Assembly (NCBI GenBank): GCA_949295125.1
Contig: CASFJV010000051.1
Location: 1 to 34,705, forward strand
DNA: 34,705 nt
Direction: 5' to 3'
From: an uncultured Spirochaetales bacterium
Lineage (GTDB): Bacteria > Spirochaetota > Spirochaetia > Sphaerochaetales > Sphaerochaetaceae
How positions within the stretch are numbered: the stretch's first letter is position 1; each line of letters starts with the position of its first letter. Under the pieces are notes generated by a model. The model had not been told where the DNA came from, did not search any database, and was given only the letters and a program-made list of their open reading frames with translations. Position numbers and translations under genes: made by a program. Below, one piece after another: positions 16,082-23,947 of this stretch.

Positions 16082-17022
16082 TTGATCAGATTCCTGCACA
16101 TATCTGCCAGATGGGAACCGGTGAAGCCGAAAGCTTCCTTCAGGTATGCCAGGTTCCCAACTTCTCCGAAGCGCTCTCCAACAGACATGAAATCCATTTT
16201 TACCGGATAGTTCCTTGCAAGCAGAGCTGCAATTCCTTCCCCTACTCCTCCTGCATACCTGCCATTCTCGCAGACGACGACATGGCCTGTCTTCCTGGCT
16301 GCCTTCAGGATAAGCTCCTGATCAAGAGGCTTTATGGTATGAAGGTCTATAACCGTTGCATTTATGCCTTCTTTCTTGAGGATATCATATGCCTCAAGTG
16401 CGTTATCAACCATAACCTGGCCTGTTGCAATGATAGCCACATCAGAGCCATCCCTGAGCTCAATTCCTTTTCCGATCTCAAATTTCATACCCTCTTCATA
16501 ACGGTATGAAACACCCTTTCTCGGAGTCCTTATATATGAATTCTGTTTCTTGAAATACACCTGCTGCGTAAGCTCATAAAGGCTTAACCCGTCACTTGGC
16601 TCAAGAACAATGAAATCAGGGATTTCCCTGTAAAGTGCGATATCCTCAAACGGCATATGTGTCCCGCCATTGTACTGTGCCGTAATTCCAGGATCGCTTC
16701 CGATGATATGGACACACCTCTTTGCGTATCCTATGGAAAGGAATGCCTGGTCATACATCCTGCGCGATGCGAAACATCCGAAACTATGGATGAACGGAGT
16801 AAGGCCAGCTGCGCTCATTCCAGCAGCGACTGCAGCCATGTTGGCCTCTGCAATACCGCAGTTTATGAAACGGTCTGGAAACTGTTTCTGGAAACTTGTG
16901 CTTGTGATGCAGGAAGAAAGATCGCTGTCGAGGAATACGATATCCTCATGCTCTTTTGCAAGATCTTCAATTGCCCCTACTACAACTTCCCTGTAATTCT
17001 TGAATTCAGTCTTCCTACTCAT
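16078..17022 (-). CDS. Transketolase, C-terminal subunit
   Basis: This is the second half of a split transketolase (314 aa), with a pyrimidine-binding domain (about 10-170; catalytic Glu in NCGIAEANMAAVAAGMS) and a C-terminal transketolase domain (about 185-310). It pairs with the gene just upstream to make a two-subunit thiamine-diphosphate enzyme that moves two-carbon ketol units between sugar phosphates. Split transketolases are common beside sugar-specific operons, including the apulose-4-phosphate type, so the real substrate may be an unusual pentose. The start overlaps the N-terminal subunit by 8 nt. Confidence 0.92.
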   Translation of the reverse strand: MSRKTEFKNYREVVVGAIEDLAKEHEDIVFLDSDLSSCITSTSFQKQFPDRFINCGIAEANMAAVAAGMSAAGLTPFIHSFGCFASRRMYDQAFLSIGYAKRCVHIIGSDPGITAQYNGGTHMPFEDIALYREIPDFIVLEPSDGLSLYELTQQVYFKKQNSYIRTPRKGVSYRYEEGMKFEIGKGIELRDGSDVAIIATGQVMVDNALEAYDILKKEGINATVIDLHTIKPLDQELILKAARKTGHVVVCENGRYAGGVGEGIAALLARNYPVKMDFMSVGERFGEVGNLAYLKEAFGFTGSHLADMCRNLIK

Positions 17023-17854
17023 TCTCCCCCTCCCTCTTTACAAGTTCGTCAATTGCCTCTTTTGCCTGCTCTGCATTGACTGTCATACTGTGATTGCTCT
17101 TTACCCCCTCTCCCGGGATATATCCATGGCTCTTCTGCGTATGGCAGATAATCATATGGGGTTTTCCAGGCTTTGCCTTTGCCTGTTTTACAGCTTCATC
17201 GATTTGAGCAAAATCATGGCCGTTTATCTCATAGGCATCCCAGCCGAAGCTCTCATACCTCTCCTTCAGGTGATGCATAGGTATGATATCCTCTGTATAG
17301 CCATCGAGCTGCTGTCCGTTTAGGTCTGTGAATGCAATAAGGTGATCAAGCTTCTGGGCCCCAGCAAGCTCTGCAGCTTCCCAGACTTCCCCTTCCTGGC
17401 TTTCTCCATCACCGACGATTGAGTATGTATATGCATCAATTCCCTGGATCCTGAGACCGAGTGCAATTCCAACTGCGGCACTTATCCCCTGGCCAAGGGA
17501 TCCGGCAGTGAAATCTATTCCAGGTGTCTTGGTCATATCAACATGGCTTGGCAGTGCAGTGCCTCCCTTATTGAGAGTGGAAAGCCACTCAAGCGGGAAG
17601 AATCCCTTTCGCGCAAGCGTTGCATATAGGGATGGCCCGCTGTGCCCTTTAGAGAGGACAAGGCGGTCCCTGTCAGCTTTTCCAGGATCGGATGGATCGA
17701 TATTCATCTCCTTAAAATAGAGATACGTGATAATCTCCACAATTGACATCGCGCCTCCGATGTGTCCTGATCCGAATGAAGAAATACACTCGATTGTCTT
17801 TATTCTTGTTTCCAATGCCTCTTTCTTAAGCATCTTTAATGTAGAATTATCCAT
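17015..17854 (-). CDS. Transketolase, N-terminal subunit
   Basis: This is the thiamine-diphosphate-binding half (279 aa). The cofactor motif GDGESQEGEVWEAA continues to the Mg-ligand Asn in FTDLNGQQ at the usual spacing. The conserved histidines of the active site are in GSGHIGGAMS (near residue 31) and SKGHSGPSLYA (near 71). GSLGQGISAAVGIALG is intact. It lies eight bases downstream of the class II aldolase gene and overlaps the C-terminal subunit, so all three are one operon. Joint presence with an aldolase suggests breakdown of a deoxy- or branched sugar into glycolytic and pentose-phosphate intermediates. Confidence 0.93.
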   Translation of the reverse strand: MDNSTLKMLKKEALETRIKTIECISSFGSGHIGGAMSIVEIITYLYFKEMNIDPSDPGKADRDRLVLSKGHSGPSLYATLARKGFFPLEWLSTLNKGGTALPSHVDMTKTPGIDFTAGSLGQGISAAVGIALGLRIQGIDAYTYSIVGDGESQEGEVWEAAELAGAQKLDHLIAFTDLNGQQLDGYTEDIIPMHHLKERYESFGWDAYEINGHDFAQIDEAVKQAKAKPGKPHMIICHTQKSHGYIPGEGVKSNHSMTVNAEQAKEAIDELVKREGENE

Positions 17855-17862
17855 TTATCCTC

Positions 17863-18516
17863 CTACTTCTTCCTTAATTGGTCTATTTCCTTTTTCTGGC
17901 TGTCTGAAAGCCGGTTAAAGCTCACAACCTCCCTGAAAAGACTCATCTTAGCAGCATTCTCAAGGCATTCAAGCTTTTCAAGCGCTTCAAGAAGAGTCCC
18001 ATCCGATAGCGCAAGCACTCCGTGATTCTCCATCAGCAGGACATCGGAATATCTTGCATCAGAGCCTACATTATGGGCTAATTCAGGAGAACCCATCAAG
18101 GCATAAGCACATTTCTTCATATTGCTCAGCTGGTAATAGCTTTCCTGGATTATATCACAAAGTATTTCATCTTTTGCAGAAGAAAATACAGTGGCATATG
18201 GGCAATGGGCATGAATGGCAGCCTTTGCCGAGACCCTGCTAAGATATATGGCCCTATGCATGCCGCTCTCTATTGAAAGGGTAATGCCGGCTGTCAGGTT
18301 CTCACCTGTAGCGATATCAACCTCGGCTATATCATCTGCTTTCAGATTTGCCTTATCAATGCTGGATGGAGTGATCAGCATGATACTGCCATAGCGCATG
18401 GAGATATTACCGCCAAGGCTTGTTGTGAGTCCCCTGCTGTACACCCTCTCCATAAAATAGCAGATTTCCTCTTTTTTCTTCCTTTTTTCTCCGTCCACTT
18501 CAAAAGTGTAAATCAT
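17863..18516 (-). CDS. Class II aldolase (L-fuculose-phosphate aldolase-like)
   Basis: This is a zinc-dependent aldolase/epimerase of the araD/fucA/adducin family (217 aa). Zinc ligands are the HAH of IHAHCPYA (near residues 102 and 104) and the His of ENHG (near 165). The catalytic Glu of ESGMHRAIY (near 83) and the phosphate loop TTSLGGNISMR are intact. It would split a ketose 1-phosphate into dihydroxyacetone phosphate and an aldehyde; which sugar is not visible. The ATG at 18516 is chosen. A TTG two codons upstream and an internal ATG near residue 22 are alternatives, since no site has a clear ribosome-binding sequence. It heads the operon with the transketolase genes and is divergent from proS. 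Confidence 0.85.
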   Translation of the reverse strand: MIYTFEVDGEKRKKKEEICYFMERVYSRGLTTSLGGNISMRYGSIMLITPSSIDKANLKADDIAEVDIATGENLTAGITLSIESGMHRAIYLSRVSAKAAIHAHCPYATVFSSAKDEILCDIIQESYYQLSNMKKCAYALMGSPELAHNVGSDARYSDVLLMENHGVLALSDGTLLEALEKLECLENAAKMSLFREVVSFNRLSDSQKKEIDQLRKK

Positions 18517-18573
18517 TTCCAATTGAGAAGAAAGATAAATTATGGTTAAATACCAAATTGGAGAAATAGAGTC

Positions 18574-20328
18574 ATGAGAATGTCAAATATGTTTTCCCGC
18601 ACACTGAGGGAAGCACCGAACGGAGCAGAAAGCAAGGGGTATGAATACCTTCTGAGAGCTGGCTTCATAAAGCAGCTTGGAGCAGGAATCTTCTCACTCC
18701 TGCCACTAGGCTTTAAGAGCACAAAGAAGATTGAGAACATCGTCCGCCAGGAAATGGACAGGATCGGAGGACAGGAGATCCTGATGCCGGTAGTGAATCC
18801 AGGAGACTTATGGAAGGAAAGCGGCAGGTACTATTCAATCGATAAGGAACTGGCAAGATTCAAGGACAGGGTTGGACGCGATATGGTTCTGGCAATGACG
18901 CATGAAGAGGCCGTGACAGATATCGCAAGAGGAGAGATCGACTCATATAAGAGACTTCCTCTCTTTGTCTACCAGATACAGACAAAATTCCGTGATGATC
19001 CACGCCCGAGGGCAGGGCTGATAAGGGTACGCGAATTCACAATGAAGGATGCATACTCTTTTGACCGTGACCAGGCTGGACTTGAGAAAATCTACGCAGA
19101 TAACTACCGCGCATATTTCAGGATCTATGACAGATGCGGACTGCCATCCATTGCAGTATCATCAGATACAGGTATGATGGGAGGTAAAGTGGCACATGAA
19201 TACATGTACCTCTCCCCGATCGGAGAAGACACGATCATCATCTGTGATGAATGCGGATATACGGCAAACCGCCAGATAGCAGAGATCAGGAAAGAGTACC
19301 TGAAAGAGGAAGAAAAGCCAATTGAGAAAATTGCGACACCTCACGCAAAAACAATTGATGACCTTGCAGAATTCCTGGATATCCCAGCATCAAAGACATG
19401 CAAAGCGGTATTCATGGTTGGCTCTTTCATCAATGACAGGACAGGAGAAGAGGAAGATAAGCTGATTGCTGCTTTCATCCGCGGTGATATGGAAGTTGAG
19501 GAGGCAAAGCTCCAGCATGCAGCAGGAGCAAACAGCCTGCGCCCTGCCCACGAGGAGGAGATCACAGCCTGTGGCATGGTTCCAGGTTTTGCATCTGCAA
19601 TCGGAGCAAAGGGAGATTTCATCACAATTGTAGATGAGAGTGCTGCCTATTCAAACAACCTGGTAGCAGGTGCGAATGAAGAGGGATACCACTATATCAA
19701 CACGAACTTCAAGAGGGACTATGATGGAACCGTCGCAGATATCGCATCGGCCCGCGAAGGCCACCTGTGCCCTAAGTGCGGCAAGCCGCTGAAAGCAAGA
19801 AAAGGCATTGAGATCGGAAACATCTTCCAGCTTGGAACAAAGTACAGTGAGGCTATGAACTGCACATTCCAGGACGAGACCGGAGTGCAGAAACCATGCA
19901 TCATGGGCTGCTATGGAATCGGAATTGGAAGGCTGCTTGCATGCCTTGCTGAAGAGTACAACGATGAAGACGGGCTCAAGCTTCCTATCACAGTCGCACC
20001 ATATGAAGTGCATCTTGTTTCCCTTGTGAAGGATCAGGAGATCGCGGAAAAGATCTATGAGGATCTTCTTAACAGCGGAATCGAGGTTCTCTATGATGAC
20101 AGGAAGGAATCTGCAGGAGTGAAGTTCGCAGATGCCGACCTGATCGGAATTCCAATCAGGATCACACTTGGAAACAGGAGCCTGAAAGAAGGGAAAGTCG
20201 AAGTGAAGCTCAGATCCACAGGAGAGACCACAAGCTATGATATCTCAGATCTTGCAAAAGAGATCAAAGCAGAGATTGCTAAGGAAAGGGCAAAGATCGA
20301 GGATAACATTGTAGAAAAGAACTTATAG
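18574..20328 (+). CDS. proS: Prolyl-tRNA synthetase, bacterial type with editing domain
   Basis: This enzyme charges tRNA-Pro. Its 584 aa match the bacterial type: class II core with motif 1 near residues 40-60, TxE proline loop AMTHEEAVTDIAR, and motif 2 KFRDDPRPRAGLIRVREFTMKDAYSF. The YbaK-like INS editing insertion (about 225-400) contains SKTCKAV and hydrolyses Ala-tRNA-Pro in known enzymes. Motif 3 is CYGIGIGRLLACL, and the C-terminal anticodon-binding domain runs from about 470. TTGGAGA about ten bases before the ATG is the ribosome site. It is transcribed alone, with a terminator just after. Confidence 0.97.
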   Translation: MRMSNMFSRTLREAPNGAESKGYEYLLRAGFIKQLGAGIFSLLPLGFKSTKKIENIVRQEMDRIGGQEILMPVVNPGDLWKESGRYYSIDKELARFKDRVGRDMVLAMTHEEAVTDIARGEIDSYKRLPLFVYQIQTKFRDDPRPRAGLIRVREFTMKDAYSFDRDQAGLEKIYADNYRAYFRIYDRCGLPSIAVSSDTGMMGGKVAHEYMYLSPIGEDTIIICDECGYTANRQIAEIRKEYLKEEEKPIEKIATPHAKTIDDLAEFLDIPASKTCKAVFMVGSFINDRTGEEEDKLIAAFIRGDMEVEEAKLQHAAGANSLRPAHEEEITACGMVPGFASAIGAKGDFITIVDESAAYSNNLVAGANEEGYHYINTNFKRDYDGTVADIASAREGHLCPKCGKPLKARKGIEIGNIFQLGTKYSEAMNCTFQDETGVQKPCIMGCYGIGIGRLLACLAEEYNDEDGLKLPITVAPYEVHLVSLVKDQEIAEKIYEDLLNSGIEVLYDDRKESAGVKFADADLIGIPIRITLGNRSLKEGKVEVKLRSTGETTSYDISDLAKEIKAEIAKERAKIEDNIVEKNL

Positions 20329-20330
20329 AA

Positions 20331-20362
20331 GGAAGCAGGCTGAAAGATGCCTGCTTTCTAAT
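20331..20362 (+). terminator. Intrinsic terminator of proS
   Basis: A 10-bp stem, including AAGCAGGC at 20333-20340 and GCCTGCTT at 20349-20356 with an 8-base loop, is followed by TTCTAATTTG. It begins three bases after the proS stop. Confidence 0.75.
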
Positions 20363-20391
20363 TTGCATCATTTAACATAGAATCTTAAATT

Positions 20392-21141
20392 ATGAATTCT
20401 TATGCTATTAAAGGGGACATGCATACTCACACTCTTGTAAGCCAGCATGCATTCGGTACCCTGAAAGAGATGATCGAGGCATCAAAGGCGAAAAACCTTG
20501 ACTTCATTGCCATAACAGATCATGGGCCAGAGATGACCGACGGCGCAAACAGGCTACATTTTATAGGGCTGGGCAACCTTCCAGATTTCATAGATGGGAT
20601 AAGGCTCTATAAGGGAATTGAGGCAAACATCAAAAGCTATGCTGGCCGTCTTGATCTTGAAAACAGCCTTCTTAGGCGTCTTGATTACGTAATTGCCAGC
20701 TTCCATAAAGAGGCAATAAAGCCGGGAACAGCTGAGGAGAATACGGAGGCATGGCTTTCTGTGATAAGGAAAAAGCATGTGGATGCCTTGGGACATATGG
20801 GCAATCCTGCGTTTCCATTTGATCACAGGACTGTAATGCTGGCCTTACGGGACAGCGGAAAGATTTTTGAAATAAACTCCCACTCCCCTGTCGCAAGGCC
20901 CGGAAGTGAAGAGAACTGCCTGGACCTGATAAAATACGCAAAAAAATGGGATATTCCCGTCGTATGCACAAGCGATGCCCATAGCCCGTACAGCGTCGGA
21001 GAAGTTAAGTATTCATTAGACCTGCTGAAGAGCCAGGACTTTCCTTCAGACCTGATACTGAATTCAAGCCTTGAGAGAATGGATAGCTACATTGAGAGAA
21101 GAAGGAAAGAAAAAAAGGCGGACTCAACCACTGGTTTGTAG
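20392..21141 (+). CDS. PHP-domain phosphatase (YcdX-like)
   Basis: This is a trinuclear-metal hydrolase of the PHP superfamily (249 aa). The four metal motifs are in order: DMHTHT (residues 9-14), ITDHG (42-46) with KGIEANI (about 79-85), SFHKEA (about 102-107) and TSDAHSP (near 194-200). The length and spacing match stand-alone YcdX-type phosphoesterases rather than histidinol phosphatase, but a HisK role cannot be ruled out. No ribosome site is present. TAGAAT at 20378-20383 would start transcription about two bases before the ATG, again suggesting a leaderless transcript. Confidence 0.85.
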   Translation: MNSYAIKGDMHTHTLVSQHAFGTLKEMIEASKAKNLDFIAITDHGPEMTDGANRLHFIGLGNLPDFIDGIRLYKGIEANIKSYAGRLDLENSLLRRLDYVIASFHKEAIKPGTAEENTEAWLSVIRKKHVDALGHMGNPAFPFDHRTVMLALRDSGKIFEINSHSPVARPGSEENCLDLIKYAKKWDIPVVCTSDAHSPYSVGEVKYSLDLLKSQDFPSDLILNSSLERMDSYIERRRKEKKADSTTGL

Positions 21142-21149
21142 CAATTAAC

Positions 21150-22004
21150 ATGGAAAAAGCTGAGAATGGTGCCATGAAAAGATGCTTAATATTCCTTTTT
21201 ATCACATTCGCTATATCATGGAGTATCTGGATCATAATGGATCTTGCCGGCTTATATGGGACAATGCCATACATGCTCATTACTGCCGCCCTTATGTTCA
21301 CTCCGCTCACTTCAGTTCTTCTGACAAAGCTTCTCATGAAAGGGAAAGCTATTGAGTACTCATGGAAATTGAGGCTTAAGGGGAATATCAGGATATACAT
21401 ATCAGCATGGCTTCTTCCCGTGCTCTTCTCCATTTTAGGATGCATGGCTTTCTTTGCTGTATTCCCATCAGCATTCACTTCTGACCTCATTGCCAGCAGC
21501 ACAGGAATGCAGCCTCCTGAGTTTCTGGCACTTTTATTCCCAACTGCAATCATAGGAGCCTTGTTCAATGCCCTCTTTGCGCTTGGAGAGGAAGCTGGAT
21601 GGCGTGGAATGCTCTATCCGGAGCTTGAGAGGAAGTATGGGAAAATCAGGGCTTCAGTAAGCTGCGGAATCATATGGGGAATATGGCATACCCCGGTAAA
21701 CATAATGGGGTACAACTATGGCATATCCTATCCAGGATTTCCAGTGCTTGGAATATTTGCAATGTGCCTCTCGTGCATAGCTTTAGGCCTGTGGCTTTCT
21801 TACTTTGCAAGTGAAAGCGGATCAATATGGACTGCAGCCCTTTTCCATGGTTCAGTGAATGCGATTGGATCCCTTGGAATAACAGTACTGGGAAGGACCG
21901 AACTGCAGGTATGGGGTCCTGCAATTACCGGAATCATTCCATCTTTCATAATGCTTGCAGGCTACATGCTGCTAATCAGGAGGAAGAAAAATGGATCAGA
22001 TTAA
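21150..22004 (+). CDS. CPBP-family intramembrane metalloprotease (Abi/CAAX protease-like)
   Basis: This is a polytopic membrane protein (284 aa, seven to eight hydrophobic segments) with the three CPBP motifs. They are EE-x3-R (GEEAGWRG, Glu147-Glu148-Arg152), the second-motif histidine in IWGIWHTP (His180), and ALFHGSVNA near residue 232. Family members cleave prenylated or bacteriocin-related peptides, or act in immunity and regulation; the substrate is unknown here. The start is uncertain: the ATG at 21150 or the one at 21174 (MKRCLIF) both lack a good ribosome site. The gene overlaps the following regulator by 14 nt, which suggests the two work together. Confidence 0.85.
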   Translation: MEKAENGAMKRCLIFLFITFAISWSIWIIMDLAGLYGTMPYMLITAALMFTPLTSVLLTKLLMKGKAIEYSWKLRLKGNIRIYISAWLLPVLFSILGCMAFFAVFPSAFTSDLIASSTGMQPPEFLALLFPTAIIGALFNALFALGEEAGWRGMLYPELERKYGKIRASVSCGIIWGIWHTPVNIMGYNYGISYPGFPVLGIFAMCLSCIALGLWLSYFASESGSIWTAALFHGSVNAIGSLGITVLGRTELQVWGPAITGIIPSFIMLAGYMLLIRRKKNGSD

Positions 22005-22599
22005 GATAGGACAGTTCATACAGGCAAGAAGAAAGGAAAAAGGGATGACACAGAATGATCTGGCAGCCCTCTTCAATATCTCAGACAGGGCGGTCTCCAA
22101 GTGGGAACGCGGCCTATCCCTTCCTGATGCATCAATAATGATCGGACTTTCGGAAATTCTTGGAATAAGCGTAAACGAGCTTTTAAGCGGAGAAAAAATG
22201 GAAAAGGAAACAGATTACAGGAAATCAGCTGAAGAAAACCTGCTTGAGCTGAAGAGAAAGGAAGAAGAAAGCAACAGGTACCTGCTGCGCATAGAAACTG
22301 TCATAGGAGTGCTTTCCACCCTATCCTTCCTCCTGCTTCTTTTCACTTCTGAATTCTTTGTCAGTATTCTATGGATCAGGATTGCCCTGGACATCTCAGC
22401 TTTCATCATTTTCCTTGTTGGCATATCCTTTGCCCTGCTTATAGAAAAGGATGCAGGATACTATGAATGTGCAAAGTGCCATGAAAAATATATCCCTACA
22501 TACAAGGCTGTGCTGCTTGCACCGCATAATGGAAGGACAAGATGGCTTAAATGCCCACACTGCCATAAGAGAAGCTGGCATAAGAAAGTCCTTTCCTAA
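21991..22599 (+). CDS. XRE-type regulator with two membrane segments and a zinc ribbon
   Basis: This is a three-part protein of 202 aa. An N-terminal XRE helix-turn-helix (about 5-65; MTQNDLAALFNISDRAVSKWERG) is followed by a coiled linker. Two transmembrane helices come next (about 107-125 and 128-150). The C-terminal zinc ribbon has C-x2-C pairs CAKCHEKY and CPHCHKRS. Membrane anchoring of a DNA-binding domain suggests regulation by an envelope or metal signal. The ribosome site AGGAGG is excellent and lies inside the end of the protease gene; the 14-nt overlap ties the two together. The protease could act on this regulator or its target. Confidence 0.85.
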   Translation: MDQIKIGQFIQARRKEKGMTQNDLAALFNISDRAVSKWERGLSLPDASIMIGLSEILGISVNELLSGEKMEKETDYRKSAEENLLELKRKEEESNRYLLRIETVIGVLSTLSFLLLLFTSEFFVSILWIRIALDISAFIIFLVGISFALLIEKDAGYYECAKCHEKYIPTYKAVLLAPHNGRTRWLKCPHCHKRSWHKKVLS

Positions 22600-22607
22600 A
22601 AGTTTAA

Positions 22608-22626
22608 TGTAACCATTGACATTACA
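22608..22626. promoter_or_regulatory. Operator TGTAA-N9-TTACA, copy 1
   Basis: TGTAA (22608-22612), nine bases, then TTACA (22622-22626), extended to an 8-bp palindrome TAATGTAA/TTACATTA. The -35 box TTGACA is contained in the spacer, so binding would block RNA polymerase. It shares the exact pattern with copies at 22650 and 23459 around the Rrf2 regulator gene. Confidence 0.75.
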
Positions 22627-22644
22627 TTAAAAGTGCTTTATATT
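22616..22644 (+). promoter_or_regulatory. Promoter of the SnoaL-rrf2 operon
   Basis: Consensus -35 TTGACA (22616-22621), a 17-bp spacer, and -10 TATATT (22639-22644). The start site is predicted near 22651, inside the second operator copy. The leader then carries GGAGG before the ATG at 22685. Confidence 0.8.
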
Positions 22645-22648
22645 CATT

Positions 22649-22671
22649 GTTGTAATCATAAAGGTTACAAC
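22649..22671. promoter_or_regulatory. Operator TGTAA-N9-TTACA, copy 2
   Basis: GTTGTAA (22649-22655) and TTACAAC (22665-22671) flank nine bases. This site covers the predicted transcription start. Copies 1 and 2 are centred 43 bp apart, about four helical turns, so cooperative binding on the same face is plausible. Confidence 0.7.
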
Positions 22672-22684
22672 ATGGAGGATTAAT

Positions 22685-23458
22685 ATGAATCAGAAAGAAA
22701 AAGCACTTGAACTGATTAAGACGTTCAGCAGCGGAAACATAGAGATGGCATCATCTCTTTTGGCAGAGGGCTACATCCAGCACAATTTAGCCTATGGCAC
22801 AGGAAGGGATGCATTCATCTCATCAGTTGAGTACCTTGCATCTGCTCCTTCCAGGACAACTGTCAGGAACATCAGGGCATTTGAAGATGGGGACAAGGTA
22901 TTCCTGCAGACTGTCTATAATTTCGCAGGAACCGGAGAGCAGGTGGCATTCGACATCTTCCGTTTTAATGAGGATGGAAAGATTGCAGAGCACTGGGACA
23001 ACCTTGCCCCTCTTGCAGGACCTAACCCATCAGGGCACACGCAGACTGATGGCTATATGCAGACTGAGGATCTTGATAAAACAGAAGAGAACAGGGAAAT
23101 TATCAGGAATTTCCTTTATGATGTGATGCAGGGAAACAACCTGGAAAAGACTCCTGATTACTTCAATGGGGACATCTACATCCAGCATAACACAGGAATC
23201 GCGGATGGCCTTTCAGGACTGAATGCAGCCCTTGGGGCAATGGCAGAACAGGGAATTTCAATGATATATGACAAAGTGCATATGGTTCTTGCTGAGGGCA
23301 ATTTCGTCCTGGCTGTGTCTGAAGGAACCTTTGGAGGCGCTTTGACAAGCTACTACGATCTCTGGAGGGTTGAGGATGGAAAGATCGCAGAACACTGGGA
23401 TGTAATGGAGACTATCGCTGATCCTTCCACATGGCAGAATGATAACGGCAAATTTTAA
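22685..23458 (+). CDS. Tandem SnoaL-like (NTF2-fold) protein
   Basis: This 257-aa protein is made of two copies of a SnoaL-like domain (about 1-125 and 135-257). Each repeats the pattern of an N-terminal helix, Y-x-QHN (EGYIQHNLAYGTG; DIYIQHNTGIADG) and a C-terminal F/W-R-(F/V)-x-EDGKIAEHWD. Proteins of this type (COG4922 kind) are annotated as aldol-condensation enzymes without proof. The identical QHN and EHWD blocks in both halves suggest a conserved ligand pocket. It is the first gene of the Rrf2-regulated unit, with a strong promoter and ribosome site. A role in handling reactive small molecules fits the context but is inference. Confidence 0.82.
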   Translation: MNQKEKALELIKTFSSGNIEMASSLLAEGYIQHNLAYGTGRDAFISSVEYLASAPSRTTVRNIRAFEDGDKVFLQTVYNFAGTGEQVAFDIFRFNEDGKIAEHWDNLAPLAGPNPSGHTQTDGYMQTEDLDKTEENREIIRNFLYDVMQGNNLEKTPDYFNGDIYIQHNTGIADGLSGLNAALGAMAEQGISMIYDKVHMVLAEGNFVLAVSEGTFGGALTSYYDLWRVEDGKIAEHWDVMETIADPSTWQNDNGKF

Positions 23459-23477
23459 TGTAATCATTGACATTACA
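23459..23477. promoter_or_regulatory. Operator TGTAA-N9-TTACA, copy 3, with embedded -35 box
   Basis: TGTAA starts immediately after the stop codon of the preceding gene, and TTACA ends at 23477. The nine-base spacer again contains TTGACA (23467-23472). GAGAAT at 23491-23496 is a plausible -10 after 18 bp. This looks like an internal, autoregulated promoter for the Rrf2 gene. Confidence 0.72.
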
Positions 23478-23512
23478 CCACACGTTGCCTGAGAATGATG
23501 GAAGGAGAGTCA

Positions 23513-23947
23513 ATGCAGATATCATCAAGATTCACAGTCGCCCTGCACATATTCGCATGTGTCGAATATTTCGGTGGGCAAACAAAAGTCACAAGTGATT
23601 TCCTGGCAGAAAGCATAAATACAAATCCTGTCATCATACGTAAAATACTTGGTCAGCTCTCAAAAGCAGGGCTGATCAGGGTCTTAAGGGGCACAGGAGG
23701 AATTGAAGTGACAAAGCCTCTGAAAGAGATTTCTTTCCTCGATGTATATAGGGCTGTTGAGCCTATTGAGAACGGAGAGCTTTTCCACTTCCATGAAAAT
23801 CCGAATCCAAAGTGCCCTGTAGGCAGGAATATCCATGCCCTGCTTGATGGAAAGCTGAATGCCATCCAGACAGCCATGGAAGATAAGATGAGGGAGTACA
23901 CACTTGAAGACATCAGAAAAGGAATCAGGGACATCATTGGAAAATGA
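23513..23947 (+). CDS. Rrf2-family transcriptional regulator, YwnA type
   Basis: This is a winged-helix repressor of 144 aa. The helix-turn-helix (about 25-65) contains the typical SINTNPVIIRKILGQLSKAG, and the wing follows with RVLRGTGGIEV. It lacks the three-cysteine iron-sulfur cluster of IscR/NsrR. Instead it has the YwnA-type HENPNPKCPVGR with a single conserved Cys101, plus Cys16. It therefore probably senses thiol-reactive or oxidising compounds rather than holding a cluster. The ATG at 23513 has AAGGAG six bases upstream and is preferred over two ATGs at 23495 and 23498. Three matching operators lie around its promoter and that of the preceding gene, which argues for autoregulation. 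Confidence 0.9.
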   Translation: MQISSRFTVALHIFACVEYFGGQTKVTSDFLAESINTNPVIIRKILGQLSKAGLIRVLRGTGGIEVTKPLKEISFLDVYRAVEPIENGELFHFHENPNPKCPVGRNIHALLDGKLNAIQTAMEDKMREYTLEDIRKGIRDIIGK

